From: CAZMFZ01 sp964565665 | GTDB taxonomy: Bacteria; Bacteroidota; Bacteroidia; Cytophagales; UBA9547 | Length of the DNA stretch: 64,000 nucleotides | Assembly: GCA_964565665.1 (NCBI GenBank) | Contig: CAZMFZ010000001.1 | Span: forward strand, 9,223-73,222 | Direction of reading: 5' to 3' | In this document: positions 44,129 to 53,647 of the stretch, in pieces | Layout of the letters: every line of letters begins with the position of its first letter | Position numbering within the stretch: the first letter of the stretch is position 1 | The notes under the pieces: generated by a model | Databases searched by the model: none | What the model was told of the DNA's origin: nothing | Seen by the model: only the letters and a program-made list of their open reading frames with translations | Translations under genes and position numbers: made by a program

Positions 44129-45181
44129 TTAAAAATCAGTACTAGTATTGTATGTTTCAAACTTTTCAATCACTGCTTGAAAATCATGTGGCAATTGGGT
44201 GTCAAACTGCATCCTTTCTTTAGTAAACGGGTGAATAAAACCTAAAGTCTTGGCATGTAAAGCTTGACGCGGCATAAGTTTAAAACAATTTTCAACAAAC
44301 TGTTTGAATTTTCCAGTTTGCTGTCCTCTCAATATTTTTGTTCCACCATACGTTTCATCGCCAAAAAGCGGATGCCCCAAGTGCTTCATGTGAGCTCTTA
44401 TTTGATGGGTTCGCCCCGTTTCCAAATTGCATTGTATTAGCGATACATAATCATATGATTTGAGTAATTTGTAATGAGTAATGGCAATTTTTCCCTTTTC
44501 AGGGTCATCATATACGGCTGAAATTTTTCTATCTTGAAGGCTGCGACCCAAATAAGTTTTGATCGTTCCTACAGGCTCTTTAGGCACACCCCAGACCAAT
44601 GCATAATAGGTTCGTTCTATGGAATGGTCGAAAAATTGCTTGGCTAAAAAACTCATCGCAAATTCTGATTTGGCTACCACCAATAGGCCAGAAGTGTCCT
44701 TATCTATTCTATGTACCAAACCAGGTCTTACTTCTCCATTTCTATGGGTAGGAAGGTTTTGAATGTGAAATACAAGTGCATTTACAAGTGTGCCTGTCCA
44801 ATTGCCGTAAGCAGGATGCACTACCATACCCGGTTTTTTATTTACTAGCAACAAATATTCATCCTCATAAACAATATCTAAAGCAATATTCTCAGCCAAT
44901 ATTTCTTCATTGCGAGGCGGATCGGGCAATACAATGGTGATTACATCAAGCGGTTTTATTTTGTAGCTTGCTTTTACAGATTTTCCATTTATTTGAATTG
45001 TCTCGGCATCAATCGCATTCTGAATGCGATTTCTAGTAGCATTTGGCAACCTATCTACCAAAAATTTATCAACCCTGATTTGTGATTGTCCCTTATCAGC
45101 AATTATACGGTGATGCTCAAAAAGTGTGTCTTCCGTTGCTAAATCTACTTCTTCAATATCATCTGCCCTATTTTCTTCCAT
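44129..45181 (-). CDS. rluD: 23S rRNA pseudouridine synthase, RluD type
   Basis: A RluA/RluD-family synthase that converts uridines of 23S rRNA. An S4 RNA-binding domain (about residues 37-85: RVDKFLVDRLPNATRNRIQ) precedes the catalytic domain with HRIDKDTSGLL (catalytic Asp) and LETGRTHQIRAHMKHLGHPLFGDETYGG. A -7 box (TAATTTTG, 45195-45188) overlaps the first possible ATG at 45190, so the start at 45181 is chosen; the transcript would be nearly leaderless. RluD is the best guess by length; a close paralogue (RluC-like) is possible. Confidence 0.9.
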   Translation of the reverse strand: MEENRADDIEEVDLATEDTLFEHHRIIADKGQSQIRVDKFLVDRLPNATRNRIQNAIDAETIQINGKSVKASYKIKPLDVITIVLPDPPRNEEILAENIALDIVYEDEYLLLVNKKPGMVVHPAYGNWTGTLVNALVFHIQNLPTHRNGEVRPGLVHRIDKDTSGLLVVAKSEFAMSFLAKQFFDHSIERTYYALVWGVPKEPVGTIKTYLGRSLQDRKISAVYDDPEKGKIAITHYKLLKSYDYVSLIQCNLETGRTHQIRAHMKHLGHPLFGDETYGGTKILRGQQTGKFKQFVENCFKLMPRQALHAKTLGFIHPFTKERMQFDTQLPHDFQAVIEKFETYNTSTDF

Positions 45182-45187
45182 TTGCAG

Positions 45188-45195
45188 CAAAATTA
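45188..45195 (-). promoter_or_regulatory. -7 box of the rluD promoter
   Basis: TAATTTTG on the minus strand fits TAnnTTTG exactly. No convincing -33 element is seen. The predicted transcript begins about at the ATG at 45181. Confidence 0.4.
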
Positions 45196-45296
45196 GCAGA
45201 TTTTAAACGTATTAAATTTGAATCATTTACTATACCTACAACAAAGATTTATTTAAACAGACAGCTAGAGCATTTACCAAAAATAAAAAATTAAGT

Positions 45297-45327
45297 TTTG
45301 CATTGAAAGGCAATTTTTCTAGTTTTG
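45297..45327 (+). promoter_or_regulatory. Promoter of queA
   Basis: TTTG (45297-45300), 19 bp, then TAGTTTTG (45320-45327): a textbook Bacteroidota promoter. Transcription would start near 45333, giving a leader of about 100 nt that includes an AAACC-GGTTT dyad around 45356-45375. Confidence 0.7.
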
Positions 45328-45436
45328 CACTCCTTTTTTGGGAATACTCTGATTAAACCATTTTTATTGGTTTTCAACGTCCGGCTTGAGTGTCAAGCTT
45401 AACATTTACAGACAAACATTTAATTATATTCTACTG

Positions 45437-46483
45437 ATGAAGTTATCTGAATTCAGCTACACTTTGCCCTCCGAACTTATTGCTCAATATCCGACAGAAA
45501 ACCGTGATGATTGCAGGCTGATGGTGGTAAATCGTGCTACAAAAACAATTGAACACAAAACTTTCAAAGATGTATTGGGCTATTTTGATGAAGGTGATGT
45601 GATGGTGGTAAACGATTCTATGGTGTTTCCTGCTCGTTTGTATGGAAATAAAGAGAAAACAGGAGCGAAGATTGAGGTGTTTTTGCTGCGTCAATTGGGT
45701 AAAGAGGCTCATTTGTGGGATGTGTTGGTTGATCCAGCTAGAAAAATAAGGGTAGGCAACAAACTTTATTTTGGCGAAGGTGAATTAGTAGCAGAAGTAA
45801 TTGATAACACTACTTCTCGTGGTAGAACTATTCGATTTTTATTTGATGGCACCTCAGAAGATTTCATGAAAGTAATAGATGAATTAGGTGAAACGCCTAT
45901 TCCTAAATATATCAAGCGAAAAGTTGAGCCTGAGGACAGAGAGCGCTTTCAAACCATCTTTGCCAAAAAAATTGGTTCTGTAGCTGCTCCATCAGCAGGA
46001 ATGCACTTTACAAAACAATTAGTAAAGCGTTTTGAACTGAAAGGTGTTAATATCGATACCATGACTTTGTATGTGGGTCTAGGCTCGTTTCGTGCCGTTG
46101 ATGTGGAAGACCTCACCAAACATAAAATGGATTCAGAACATTTTATTATTCCAGAGCATACTGTAGATAAAGTAAACATAGCCCTTGATGAGAAAAAACG
46201 TGTATGTGCTGTAGGTAGCACTGTATTGCGATCGATGGAATCGTCTGTATCTGCCAACAATAGGCTGAAGCCAAACGATATTTGGACTGATAAATTTATT
46301 TTTCCTCCCTTCGATTTTAAAATTTGCAATGCCTTCATCACAAATTTCCACGCCCCAGATTCTACTTTGCTAATGATGGCAAGTGCTTTCGGTGGGTTTG
46401 AATTGATAAAAGAAGCTTACGATGTAGCAATAAAAGAAAATTATCGATTTCTCACGTATGGCGATGCAATGCTAATTATCTAA
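45437..46483 (+). CDS. queA: tRNA S-adenosylmethionine ribosyltransferase-isomerase
   Basis: QueA adds the epoxycyclopentane ring to preQ1 in tRNA anticodons using SAM, late in queuosine synthesis. The 348-residue protein has the family's start ([17 protein letters not shown]), [14 protein letters not shown], the [23 protein letters not shown] motif, [16 protein letters not shown] and [24 protein letters not shown] 45437 is used; the frame extends 17 codons upstream to a GTG without family support. Own promoter and a strong terminator bound it. Confidence 0.96.
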   Translation: MKLSEFSYTLPSELIAQYPTENRDDCRLMVVNRATKTIEHKTFKDVLGYFDEGDVMVVNDSMVFPARLYGNKEKTGAKIEVFLLRQLGKEAHLWDVLVDPARKIRVGNKLYFGEGELVAEVIDNTTSRGRTIRFLFDGTSEDFMKVIDELGETPIPKYIKRKVEPEDRERFQTIFAKKIGSVAAPSAGMHFTKQLVKRFELKGVNIDTMTLYVGLGSFRAVDVEDLTKHKMDSEHFIIPEHTVDKVNIALDEKKRVCAVGSTVLRSMESSVSANNRLKPNDIWTDKFIFPPFDFKICNAFITNFHAPDSTLLMMASAFGGFELIKEAYDVAIKENYRFLTYGDAMLII

Positions 46484-46495
46484 TTGTCAAAAAAC

Positions 46496-46533
46496 AAAAA
46501 AAAATAGGCTTCGAAAACGAAGCCTATTTTTTT
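46496..46533. terminator. Terminator after queA
   Basis: TAGGCTTCG (46505-46513), AAAA loop, CGAAGCCTA (46518-46526), with A-rich left and T7 right flank. It ends queA and, on the other strand, the GH1 gene. Confidence 0.9.
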
Positions 46534-46571
46534 GTAAGTATCTAAAGATTTTTTCGGAAATCAATTAACAA

Positions 46572-48011
46572 CTATTTACCGAGAGAAAAACCATTTTTTA
46601 TTCCCTTGGCGTACCAATAGCCACTTTTTTTGATAGTTCTTTTCAAAGTGTGAAAATCGGTATGCACCAATCCCAACCTGCTCCAATCGCCCCATTCGTA
46701 GCTATCCATCAAAGTCCATACGGTGTAGCCTTGCAGATTTACGCCATCATCTATTGCTTTTTTACAAACTTTAATATGGGCAAATATGTATTCGATTCGT
46801 TTATTGTCAACTACTTCGCCATTGAAATCGACATTATCATGGTCGTCATTGTAGCCATTTTCAGTAATGATAATCGGTATGCGATGATAGCGTTTGTCCA
46901 AGTCTTTCAATATGGAATATAAACCTTCGGGCTCCATTCCGAAGTTTTTCGCTTTGCCATATTCTCTTTTTAATGTATTGGTTTCATAAGGCCACCAGCC
47001 ATCGGGATTATATTTTACTTTATCTGTTTGGTAATAATTAAGCCCCAAATAATCTATCGGTGTGCTTATTATTTTCATGTCTCCTTCTTTTATTTCTGGC
47101 ATTACTATGCCTTTTGATTTATACCAGTTCCAAATCATTTCCGGATATTTACCAAGCAATATCGGGTCGGCAAACCAAGGATGATGCTTATCATTCAGCC
47201 TTTTGGCTGCATCTAAATCTTCTTGTTTTTCAGTTTCAGCAATATTGTATGAGTAATCGAGTGTGATGCCTATTTTCCCTTTCAAATTCAATTCACGATA
47301 TGCTTTTACCGCCATTCCATGTCCTAACAACAAATGATGTGTAGCAAGCAAAGCAGTAGAAATATCTTTTATTCCTGGTGGATGCGTGCCCACAAAGTAG
47401 CCCATAAATGCCACCACCCAAGGTTCGTTGTGTGTGCCCCAAAAGTCTACATCATTTCCAAAAGTTGAAAAACAAAATTTTGCATAATTGGAAAAATGCG
47501 TAGCCAATTCTCTATTTGCCCAGCCGCCTATATTTTGTAACTTCTGGGGTAAATCCCAGTGATTGAGTGTTACCACAGGTTTTACACCATGCTTTTTTGC
47601 CAAATCTAATATTTCCTTGTAGAAAGCAACACCTTTCAAATTAGCTTCACCAAATCCATCGGGAAATATTCTTGTCCAAGAAATGGAAAAACGATAGGAG
47701 TTTACATTTAGCCTTTTAAGCAACTCAATATCTTGTTTGTATAAGCGATAATGATCGCAGGCTACATCTCCAAGCACTTTTACGTTATCGGGAATATGAC
47801 TCCATCTGTCCCAAATCGACTCTCCTTTTCCATCTGCATTCCAGCCACCTTCTATTTGATAGGCCGAAGTAGATACCCCAAAAAGAAAATCTTTGGGAAA
47901 TTTTATACTCTCATCCGGGCCTGAGTTCACAGCCGCTTCAGATGGAATTCCTAATCCTACCGCCAAACTCGTTAATGAAGCATTTTTTAAAAAATCTCTT
48001 CTTGAATCCAT
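46572..48011 (-). CDS. GH1 beta-glucosidase with Tat-type signal
   Basis: A 479-residue glycoside hydrolase family 1 enzyme, expected to cleave beta-glucosides. The N-terminus (MDSRRDFLKNASLTSLAVGLG) is a twin-arginine signal, so the folded enzyme is exported to the periplasm. The barrel shows FPKDFLFGVSTSAYQIEGGWN, acid/base Glu in THNEPWV and nucleophile Glu in IITENGYND, with WTLMDSYEWGDW near the end. GH1 enzymes are more often cytoplasmic, so export is notable. ATG 48011 places the twin Arg correctly. Substrate unknown. Confidence 0.93.
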   Translation of the reverse strand: MDSRRDFLKNASLTSLAVGLGIPSEAAVNSGPDESIKFPKDFLFGVSTSAYQIEGGWNADGKGESIWDRWSHIPDNVKVLGDVACDHYRLYKQDIELLKRLNVNSYRFSISWTRIFPDGFGEANLKGVAFYKEILDLAKKHGVKPVVTLNHWDLPQKLQNIGGWANRELATHFSNYAKFCFSTFGNDVDFWGTHNEPWVVAFMGYFVGTHPPGIKDISTALLATHHLLLGHGMAVKAYRELNLKGKIGITLDYSYNIAETEKQEDLDAAKRLNDKHHPWFADPILLGKYPEMIWNWYKSKGIVMPEIKEGDMKIISTPIDYLGLNYYQTDKVKYNPDGWWPYETNTLKREYGKAKNFGMEPEGLYSILKDLDKRYHRIPIIITENGYNDDHDNVDFNGEVVDNKRIEYIFAHIKVCKKAIDDGVNLQGYTVWTLMDSYEWGDWSRLGLVHTDFHTLKRTIKKSGYWYAKGIKNGFSLGK

Positions 48012-48291
48012 CAAATAAAAATATTGAATTACAAAGAAAGAGTATAACTTTTACTTTAACAACCTTAGGTTTGGGATTCAATTTTATTCGTAATTTTGAA
48101 AATTAATATGCCCTACTACTTAATATTTATATTTTATATAGTTTCAAATATTGGGTAGTGAAAATGCTATAGTATTGATATTGAGCACTTAATAATTCGT
48201 AGAAGATCTAATTTTATCAAATTTCCCTTATTTTACCAATAAATAAATCCAATTCACTTTATAGAATCGTTAGTATTTCAATGCTCAGCCT

Positions 48292-48843
48292 GTGAAGCTA
48301 TATAAACTAAAATTAACAGAAGAGGAGCTGATAGAAAGGCTCAAAAACAGAGATAAAACTGCATTTTCGGCTTTGTATGATAGCTACTCCGATGCACTTT
48401 ATGGCATTATTATGAAAATCGTGCGTACAGATCCGCCTGCTGAAGATGTACTCCAGGAAGTGTTTGTGAAAATTTGGCACAAAATCGATAGCTACAGCCA
48501 TGAAAAAGGCACTATTTTCACTTGGATGTTAAATATCTCTAGAAACTCAGGAATAGATACATTACGCTCGGAAGGGTATAAAAAATCTGCGGCCTTTTAT
48601 GATATTGATTAGAAAACTAGTGCTATTGATAAATTTCATAGTGAAAATTATAAAGTTGAGCATATTGGCATTAAAGAAATAGTGGAGAAATTAAAACCAG
48701 AACATAGAGTAATTATCGACCTAATATATTTCAACGGATATACCCAAGCTGAAGTGGCAGAGCAATTGAGTATGCCACTTGGTACAGTGAAAACCCGAGT
48801 AAAACTAGCAATGAATCATTTAAGAGAAAATTTTGCCGACTAA
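48292..48843 (+). pseudogene. ECF sigma factor split by an in-frame amber codon
   Basis: From GTG 48292 the frame encodes sigma region 2 (FSALYDSYSDALYGIIMKIV, DVLQEVFVKIWHKI, GTIFTWMLNISRNSGIDTLR). It meets TAG 48610-48612 after YDID, continues in the same frame and completes region 4 (LKPEHRVIIDLIYFNGYTQA, VAEQLSMPLGTVKTRVKLAM) to TAA 48841-48843. The amber lies in the linker between regions 2 and 4 and there is no other lesion. Terminated there, it makes a 106-aa region-2 protein; with readthrough a normal 183-aa factor. The anti-sigma gene follows after 3 bp. Confidence 0.8.
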
Positions 48844-48846
48844 CCA

Positions 48847-49635
48847 ATGGAAGCAACATCAATAATAGAATCTGGAATAGTGGAAAGTTATGTGCTTGGC
48901 GTGGCTACTGAAAACGAGATAAAAGAGGTGGAACTTTGGGCAATTAAATCGCCTCGAATTGCTAATTTATTGATGGAAAATAGAAAAGCTTTAGAAAAAT
49001 ATGCCTTGGCTTTTGAACTTCCATCACCAGCAAGCGTAAGAGATAAAATTTTTAATCAAATCAACATGGAAAAGCAAACTAAAGAGATTGAATTAACACC
49101 TATTTCTCCTATAAAAACTTGGTGGGTAGCAGCTTCGCTAGTAATATCAACTGCGAGTTTGCTAGGAAATGTATATTATGGGACTCAAACTGAAAAATTG
49201 AAAGGGCAGCTTTCGCAAATTAGTAAAACCAACAACAGATTAACTTATGAAAATCTGATAAATAAAGCCAATTACAGAAGTGCGGCAGAGCAACTTTCAC
49301 TTTTGCATAAGCACGGAAGCAAAACTACTCATTTGGAAGGTTTAGAAATTTCCAAAGAATCGTCTGCTATGATTTATTGGAATTCTGAAACCAAGAATTT
49401 GTATTTATCAATAGACAATTTACCCAAAGCACCGAATGGTAAACAATATCAATTGTGGGCTTTGGCGGATGGAATACCTGTAAATGCTGGTGTAATTGAG
49501 CCTAATGCTCAACAAAATTCATTGATAAAAATGAAACTAACAGAAAAAGCACAAGCATTTGCCATATCGCTTGAAAATACTGGCGGTGCCGCCTCTCCAA
49601 CCAAGAATGCGATATTTGCAATGGGCAATATTTAG
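48847..49635 (+). CDS. Anti-sigma factor of the RskA type
   Basis: A 262-residue membrane protein. The cytoplasmic N-terminal part (about 1-95: ESGIVESYVLGVATENEIKEVE) fits the anti-sigma domain. One helix follows (WWVAASLVISTASLLGNVYYG), then a short coiled coil and a periplasmic RskA-like domain (YLSIDNLPKAPNGKQYQLWALADGIPVNAGVIE). It should hold the adjacent ECF factor at the membrane until a signal arrives. The gene is intact although its partner carries an amber codon; separation from the sigma stop is 3 bp. Confidence 0.88.
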   Translation: MEATSIIESGIVESYVLGVATENEIKEVELWAIKSPRIANLLMENRKALEKYALAFELPSPASVRDKIFNQINMEKQTKEIELTPISPIKTWWVAASLVISTASLLGNVYYGTQTEKLKGQLSQISKTNNRLTYENLINKANYRSAAEQLSLLHKHGSKTTHLEGLEISKESSAMIYWNSETKNLYLSIDNLPKAPNGKQYQLWALADGIPVNAGVIEPNAQQNSLIKMKLTEKAQAFAISLENTGGAASPTKNAIFAMGNI

Positions 49636-49684
49636 AATGAAATTGAAAATTGCAGTTGGAATCTTTTTTCTTCAGGGAAAAAAG

Positions 49685-51604
49685 TCAAAACTTAAACCAA
49701 GCCTCCGTGAGATTGCCCATATTGTCGACTGCACCCAACAATAAATTACCTTTAATAGGTGTGGTGGTATCTCTTAAGTCAGTATAAATTACGTTATACT
49801 TGGCTTCATAGTGCATTAATATAAATTTACCATTTAAATAGCCATACCAATGGTTTACACCCGAAAGATTGTCGCTCATTTTAAATAATAGGGTTTTGCC
49901 TAGAGATTTGAAATAAGTGATTCTAGGGGGAGTAGTATCGGTTCTAATGGCAAAATCTCCAAATATTTTAGTGCCAAACCGAATGTTATTCCCCATCCAA
50001 ACACCGCCAGAAAATTTGCCCCTTTTCTTATGATCAAGATTGTAAACAGCCGATTTAGCTTTATTTTCTACTTCAAAATCTGGCTTTAAAGTAATCGAAA
50101 CAGAGGAAAAAAGCGGAATACTAGGACGTTGAATGGTGAAAATTTGATTTGCATAATTGATGTCGAGGAATACAGTATCGAAAACTGATTTTTTAGGAAA
50201 CATGATATCAAGATTTGGGCTGGAATAATTGATCGCCAGATTTGAAGGGATTACCTCTTCAAATGTAAATTTTAATCTCTGTTTTCCGGCATACATCGAA
50301 TCAGGAAGCCCCATTCGCATATCCCATAAATACACTTGTTCGTTGTTTTTTACATAAGAAGGATCAACTACTATTTTCTTGTTTCTAAAAAATAAATTTG
50401 CCGTATTCTCTTGATTTCCAAAGCATTCTATTTTCAATATATTCTCAAATTCATTATGTCTTAAATAAGGAATTACTTTCTTGGGCTTTGATTTGCCTTT
50501 GAAGGCTGCTGCTTTAGCAGTTTGATTTTTTGTGCCTTTGATTTTAAAATGGAGTGAGGTTGTGTTGCGATACGAATCTACTATTTTCACTGTTACATCA
50601 TGCAAAAGTGTGTCGTTGATAAATACTTTACCGCTTTCTTTCTCTGCTTTATATGTTTTAAGTTCATTTCCGTCTGACACATAACAGCGTTGAAAAAAAG
50701 TTTTGTAGCGTTGTGCCATTTCATAGTCAATATGTGCATTTATGTAGGGGTTTTCCTCAAAACCAATGCGTTGAATATCGTGAGTAAATATTTTTTTATT
50801 GTCGAAATACATCTCTAATAAGCTAATGCCATATAAATTGGACGCATCGTTCATTTTGTCGTATGTCACCATTTCCAAACCTATCCATCCCCAAACATGA
50901 ATGGGGAAACGTAGCACATAATTATTGATTTCTTTTATAGGAATGAATTCCATTCTCCCAAACTCACCTTCTACCCTTGCCTCTTTTCCAAAAGTTTTTA
51001 AAGCAATTTTGTTGATTATAGGTTGCTCGGAATCAATTATTTCAGGGAAATTAAAAAATAAGGGATTAAGAAGTCTTTCATTTTCATCGCGAATTTCCCA
51101 ATGCAAATGTGGTCCACCAGATGAGCCAGTATTGCCAGAATAAGCAATTACTTGCCCTTTTACAACTTCCAACTTGCCTTTTTGTAACAATAAATCAGTT
51201 TCATTGCACTGCTCTTTGTACAAAAACTCCTTAATAAATTGCCCAATTTCACCATTGAACCACTCTAAATGCCCATACACGGTAGTCAAACCATTCGGAT
51301 GCGAAATGTATAGTGTGTTCCCATAGCCCTTGTGATTAACAGCAATTCTAGATACATATCCATCAGCCGAAGCATACACTGGCAATCCAGTTTTTTGGTC
51401 GGTTTTAATATCAAGTCCACCATGAAAATGATTGGTGCGTAACTCACCCATATTTCCTGAGAGATAATTTCTCTGTTTTGGTTTGATAGGAAATTGAAAA
51501 TAATCTTTCTGATAAACTGAATATTGTGCCTCAATGGCTTCAGAAACCAAACAAAAAAAAATAATTACTGTTATTTTTAGAGAGATGAGCCTAAATCCTT
51601 GCAT
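49685..51604 (-). CDS. Exported M23-family peptidase
   Basis: About 639 residues with a signal peptide from ATG 51604 (MQGFRLISLKITVIIFF, ending AIEAQ). The LytM/M23 domain lies near the N-terminus: HFHGGLDIKTDQKTG with zinc His and Asp, SHPNGLTTVYGHLEWF, and GGPHLHWEIRD. The long remaining part is rich in beta strands and has no assigned motif. It probably trims peptidoglycan cross-links or binds cell wall. The 656-codon frame has a further 17 codons upstream that would mask the signal. Confidence 0.9.
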   Translation of the reverse strand: MQGFRLISLKITVIIFFCLVSEAIEAQYSVYQKDYFQFPIKPKQRNYLSGNMGELRTNHFHGGLDIKTDQKTGLPVYASADGYVSRIAVNHKGYGNTLYISHPNGLTTVYGHLEWFNGEIGQFIKEFLYKEQCNETDLLLQKGKLEVVKGQVIAYSGNTGSSGGPHLHWEIRDENERLLNPLFFNFPEIIDSEQPIINKIALKTFGKEARVEGEFGRMEFIPIKEINNYVLRFPIHVWGWIGLEMVTYDKMNDASNLYGISLLEMYFDNKKIFTHDIQRIGFEENPYINAHIDYEMAQRYKTFFQRCYVSDGNELKTYKAEKESGKVFINDTLLHDVTVKIVDSYRNTTSLHFKIKGTKNQTAKAAAFKGKSKPKKVIPYLRHNEFENILKIECFGNQENTANLFFRNKKIVVDPSYVKNNEQVYLWDMRMGLPDSMYAGKQRLKFTFEEVIPSNLAINYSSPNLDIMFPKKSVFDTVFLDINYANQIFTIQRPSIPLFSSVSITLKPDFEVENKAKSAVYNLDHKKRGKFSGGVWMGNNIRFGTKIFGDFAIRTDTTPPRITYFKSLGKTLLFKMSDNLSGVNHWYGYLNGKFILMHYEAKYNVIYTDLRDTTTPIKGNLLLGAVDNMGNLTEAWFKF

Positions 51605-51700
51605 TTGACGATAAAAATAGAAATAATTGCAGTGAGAGTTTTGTAAATTCGACACAGTTTATCCACAATATCAAAATTGTGGTAAGAATAAAACAGAAAA

Positions 51701-51973
51701 ATGGAAGCAGTATTGTCTAAAATTAAAAAAAATGCTCCTTTGGGATTTAAAGAGTTTGAAACCTTTATGAAAAAGGATTTTGAGGGGCTTTTTGTTTTCC
51801 ACCGACTCACAATTGAATCAATGCCTTATGAAATGCTATTAGGTTTTTTTATTGTATTTTTTGAGAGCAATGACATTGATTTTTCAATTGCAGACACCAA
51901 TAAGGAGATTATTCTGCACACAATTGCTGAAACTTTTCAGGAGTTTGAAAAAGTGATAGGGCATTATAGTTAA
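51701..51973 (+). CDS. Small hypothetical protein
   Basis: A 90-residue soluble, mixed alpha/beta protein (FKEFETFMKKDFEGLFVFHRL, MPYEMLLGFFIVFFESNDIDF, TNKEIILHTIAETFQEFEKVI). It has an ATG and normal codon use but no recognisable family. It is divergent from the M23 gene and convergent with the PorT-like gene, so it has its own promoter. Confidence 0.6.
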   Translation: MEAVLSKIKKNAPLGFKEFETFMKKDFEGLFVFHRLTIESMPYEMLLGFFIVFFESNDIDFSIADTNKEIILHTIAETFQEFEKVIGHYS

Positions 51974-52000
51974 GATTTATCCCTTTATTTCCCAAATACA

Positions 52001-52654
52001 TCACTCAAATCCTGAGTCAATTTTTTTATCTTTTTGCTCTTCAGTTTGCCCTTGTAAGTAATACACATAGCCAAGTGTAATAGAGGTTATTCTGTTGTTT
52101 TCCAGCGACTTAGGTACTACATTAGTAATCGAAAAAGCATACCTTCCCTCTAAAAACAATGCTCCAGGTCCGATAGGGTATGAAACACCCACACCAGCAC
52201 AAAGCCCCAATTCCAAAAAGTTTGTTGAGAAATCTTTGGCGTAATTGAGCGGCAATTCACCGGTAACTTTTCTTGAAAAATTCACTCCAATATATGGTCC
52301 TGCATTAAAAAAAAGTTTCAGTGGAATCTCTTCTTTGATTGATTTTGAGAATCGAAATAAGATGGGAATATCAATGGCACTAATTTCATTTTTACCACTG
52401 GCTCTGTTAGCACCTCCTTTTTGGCTAAATAAAATCTCTGCTACAAAAGATGTAGTACCGTTTGCTCCGAAATTCATTATACCCACAGCTCCCACATTGG
52501 CTCCAATAGCCGATTGCCCAACAGAAAAATTATCTGCAAAATAGGAGATATTTACTCCACCTTTGCCGCCAATACCAAAACTAGGTCTTGTACCCTGAGA
52601 AAATGACGTGAAAACTATTAAGATAATAAATACGAAGGCTACTATTTTTTTCAT
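52001..52654 (-). CDS. PorT-like outer-membrane beta-barrel protein
   Basis: A 217-residue exported barrel. The signal peptide begins at ATG 52654 (MKKIVAFVFIILIVFTSFSQ). The mature part consists of alternating strands in the OMP beta-barrel 2/PorT style: FGIGGKGGVNISYFAD, GFNA-like turns, FVAEILFSQKGG, PILFRFSKSI, NAGPYIGVNFS, GVGVSYPIGPGALFLEGRY and SITLGYVYYL. It has a charged C-terminal tail (EEQKDKKIDSGFE). Members of this family are ubiquitous here and the function is unknown. Confidence 0.8.
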   Translation of the reverse strand: MKKIVAFVFIILIVFTSFSQGTRPSFGIGGKGGVNISYFADNFSVGQSAIGANVGAVGIMNFGANGTTSFVAEILFSQKGGANRASGKNEISAIDIPILFRFSKSIKEEIPLKLFFNAGPYIGVNFSRKVTGELPLNYAKDFSTNFLELGLCAGVGVSYPIGPGALFLEGRYAFSITNVVPKSLENNRITSITLGYVYYLQGQTEEQKDKKIDSGFE

Positions 52655-52732
52655 GGATAAGATACAATTTAGCCTTTGAACGATATTTTTATAATTTTGG
52701 ATTGATTGTAGTAGACTTTCATTAAAAACTGA

Positions 52733-53647
52733 ATGCAAAATAACAAAAAATACTTAGTAGTAGTATGTGGAGCAACGGCAGTGGGGAAAACGGCTTTGGC
52801 TATTCAATTGGCCAATGAGTACAATACTGAAATTGTTTCTGCCGATTCCAGACAGTTTTTTGCAGAAATAAGTATTGGCACCGCCAAGCCTAGTAAAGAA
52901 GAAATGGCATTGGCAAAACATCATTTTATAGGCCATATTTCAATAGAAACAAATTTCAATGCAGGTAGATACGAAGTAGAGGGATTAGAGAAACTAAATC
53001 AATTATTTCTCAGATATAATGTAATTGTTTTGGTAGGTGGCTCAGGGCTTTATATCAATGCACTTTGCAATGGCATGGATGAAATACCAGAAATAATGTC
53101 TGATATTCGTTCTCAACTCAACAAAAAGTTTAAATTAGAAGGCATCGAACCACTTTTACAGCAATTGAAAAGGCTAGATGAAGTTTATTACAATGAAGTA
53201 GATCAAAGTAATCATATTCGTATTATCAGGGCTTTGGAAGTTTGCCTATCTACTGGAAAACCATTTTCATCCTACAGAAAAAAAACAAGAAAAGAAAGGG
53301 ACTTTGAAGTGATAAAAATAGGATTGAACTTAACGCGAGAAGTTTTATATAATAGAATAAATGAAAGGGTAGATGCCATGTTGGCCGCAGGATTAGTAGC
53401 AGAAGTACAATCATTAATACCTCAAAAGCATTTAAATGCGTTGCATACCGTAGGCTACTCGGAATTGTTCGATTATTTTGACGGCCAAATTTCCTTTGAA
53501 ATAGCAGTTGAATTAATAAAACAACACACCAGAAACTTTGCCAAACGGCAATTGACATGGTTTAATAAAGACGCTGATATTCAATGGTTTGAACCCAATG
53601 ATTATACATCAATTGCAGAATATTTAGCCTTAAAAATAAAGCCTTGA
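52733..53647 (+). CDS. miaA: tRNA dimethylallyltransferase
   Basis: MiaA isoprenylates A37 of tRNAs that read UNN codons. The 304-residue protein has P-loop GATAVGKT (13-20), SADSRQFFAEISIGTAKPS, HHFIGHISIETNFNAGRYE, LVGGSGLYINALCNGMDEIP, and the family's C-terminal GYSELFDYFDG and NFAKRQLTWF. Length typical. It overlaps the NodB gene by 3-4 bp (TTGA junction). Confidence 0.96.
   Translation: MQNNKKYLVVVCGATAVGKTALAIQLANEYNTEIVSADSRQFFAEISIGTAKPSKEEMALAKHHFIGHISIETNFNAGRYEVEGLEKLNQLFLRYNVIVLVGGSGLYINALCNGMDEIPEIMSDIRSQLNKKFKLEGIEPLLQQLKRLDEVYYNEVDQSNHIRIIRALEVCLSTGKPFSSYRKKTRKERDFEVIKIGLNLTREVLYNRINERVDAMLAAGLVAEVQSLIPQKHLNALHTVGYSELFDYFDGQISFEIAVELIKQHTRNFAKRQLTWFNKDADIQWFEPNDYTSIAEYLALKIKP

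Noticed and set aside
45328..45436. PreQ1 riboswitch in the queA leader
   Set aside because: The leader has an AAACC/GGTTT dyad but not the conserved preQ1 core sequences, so no riboswitch is called.
845..48612. Genome-wide recoding of TAG as an amino acid
   Set aside because: Many intact genes in the window end in TAG at the expected family length, so TAG acts as a normal stop; only limited readthrough remains possible.
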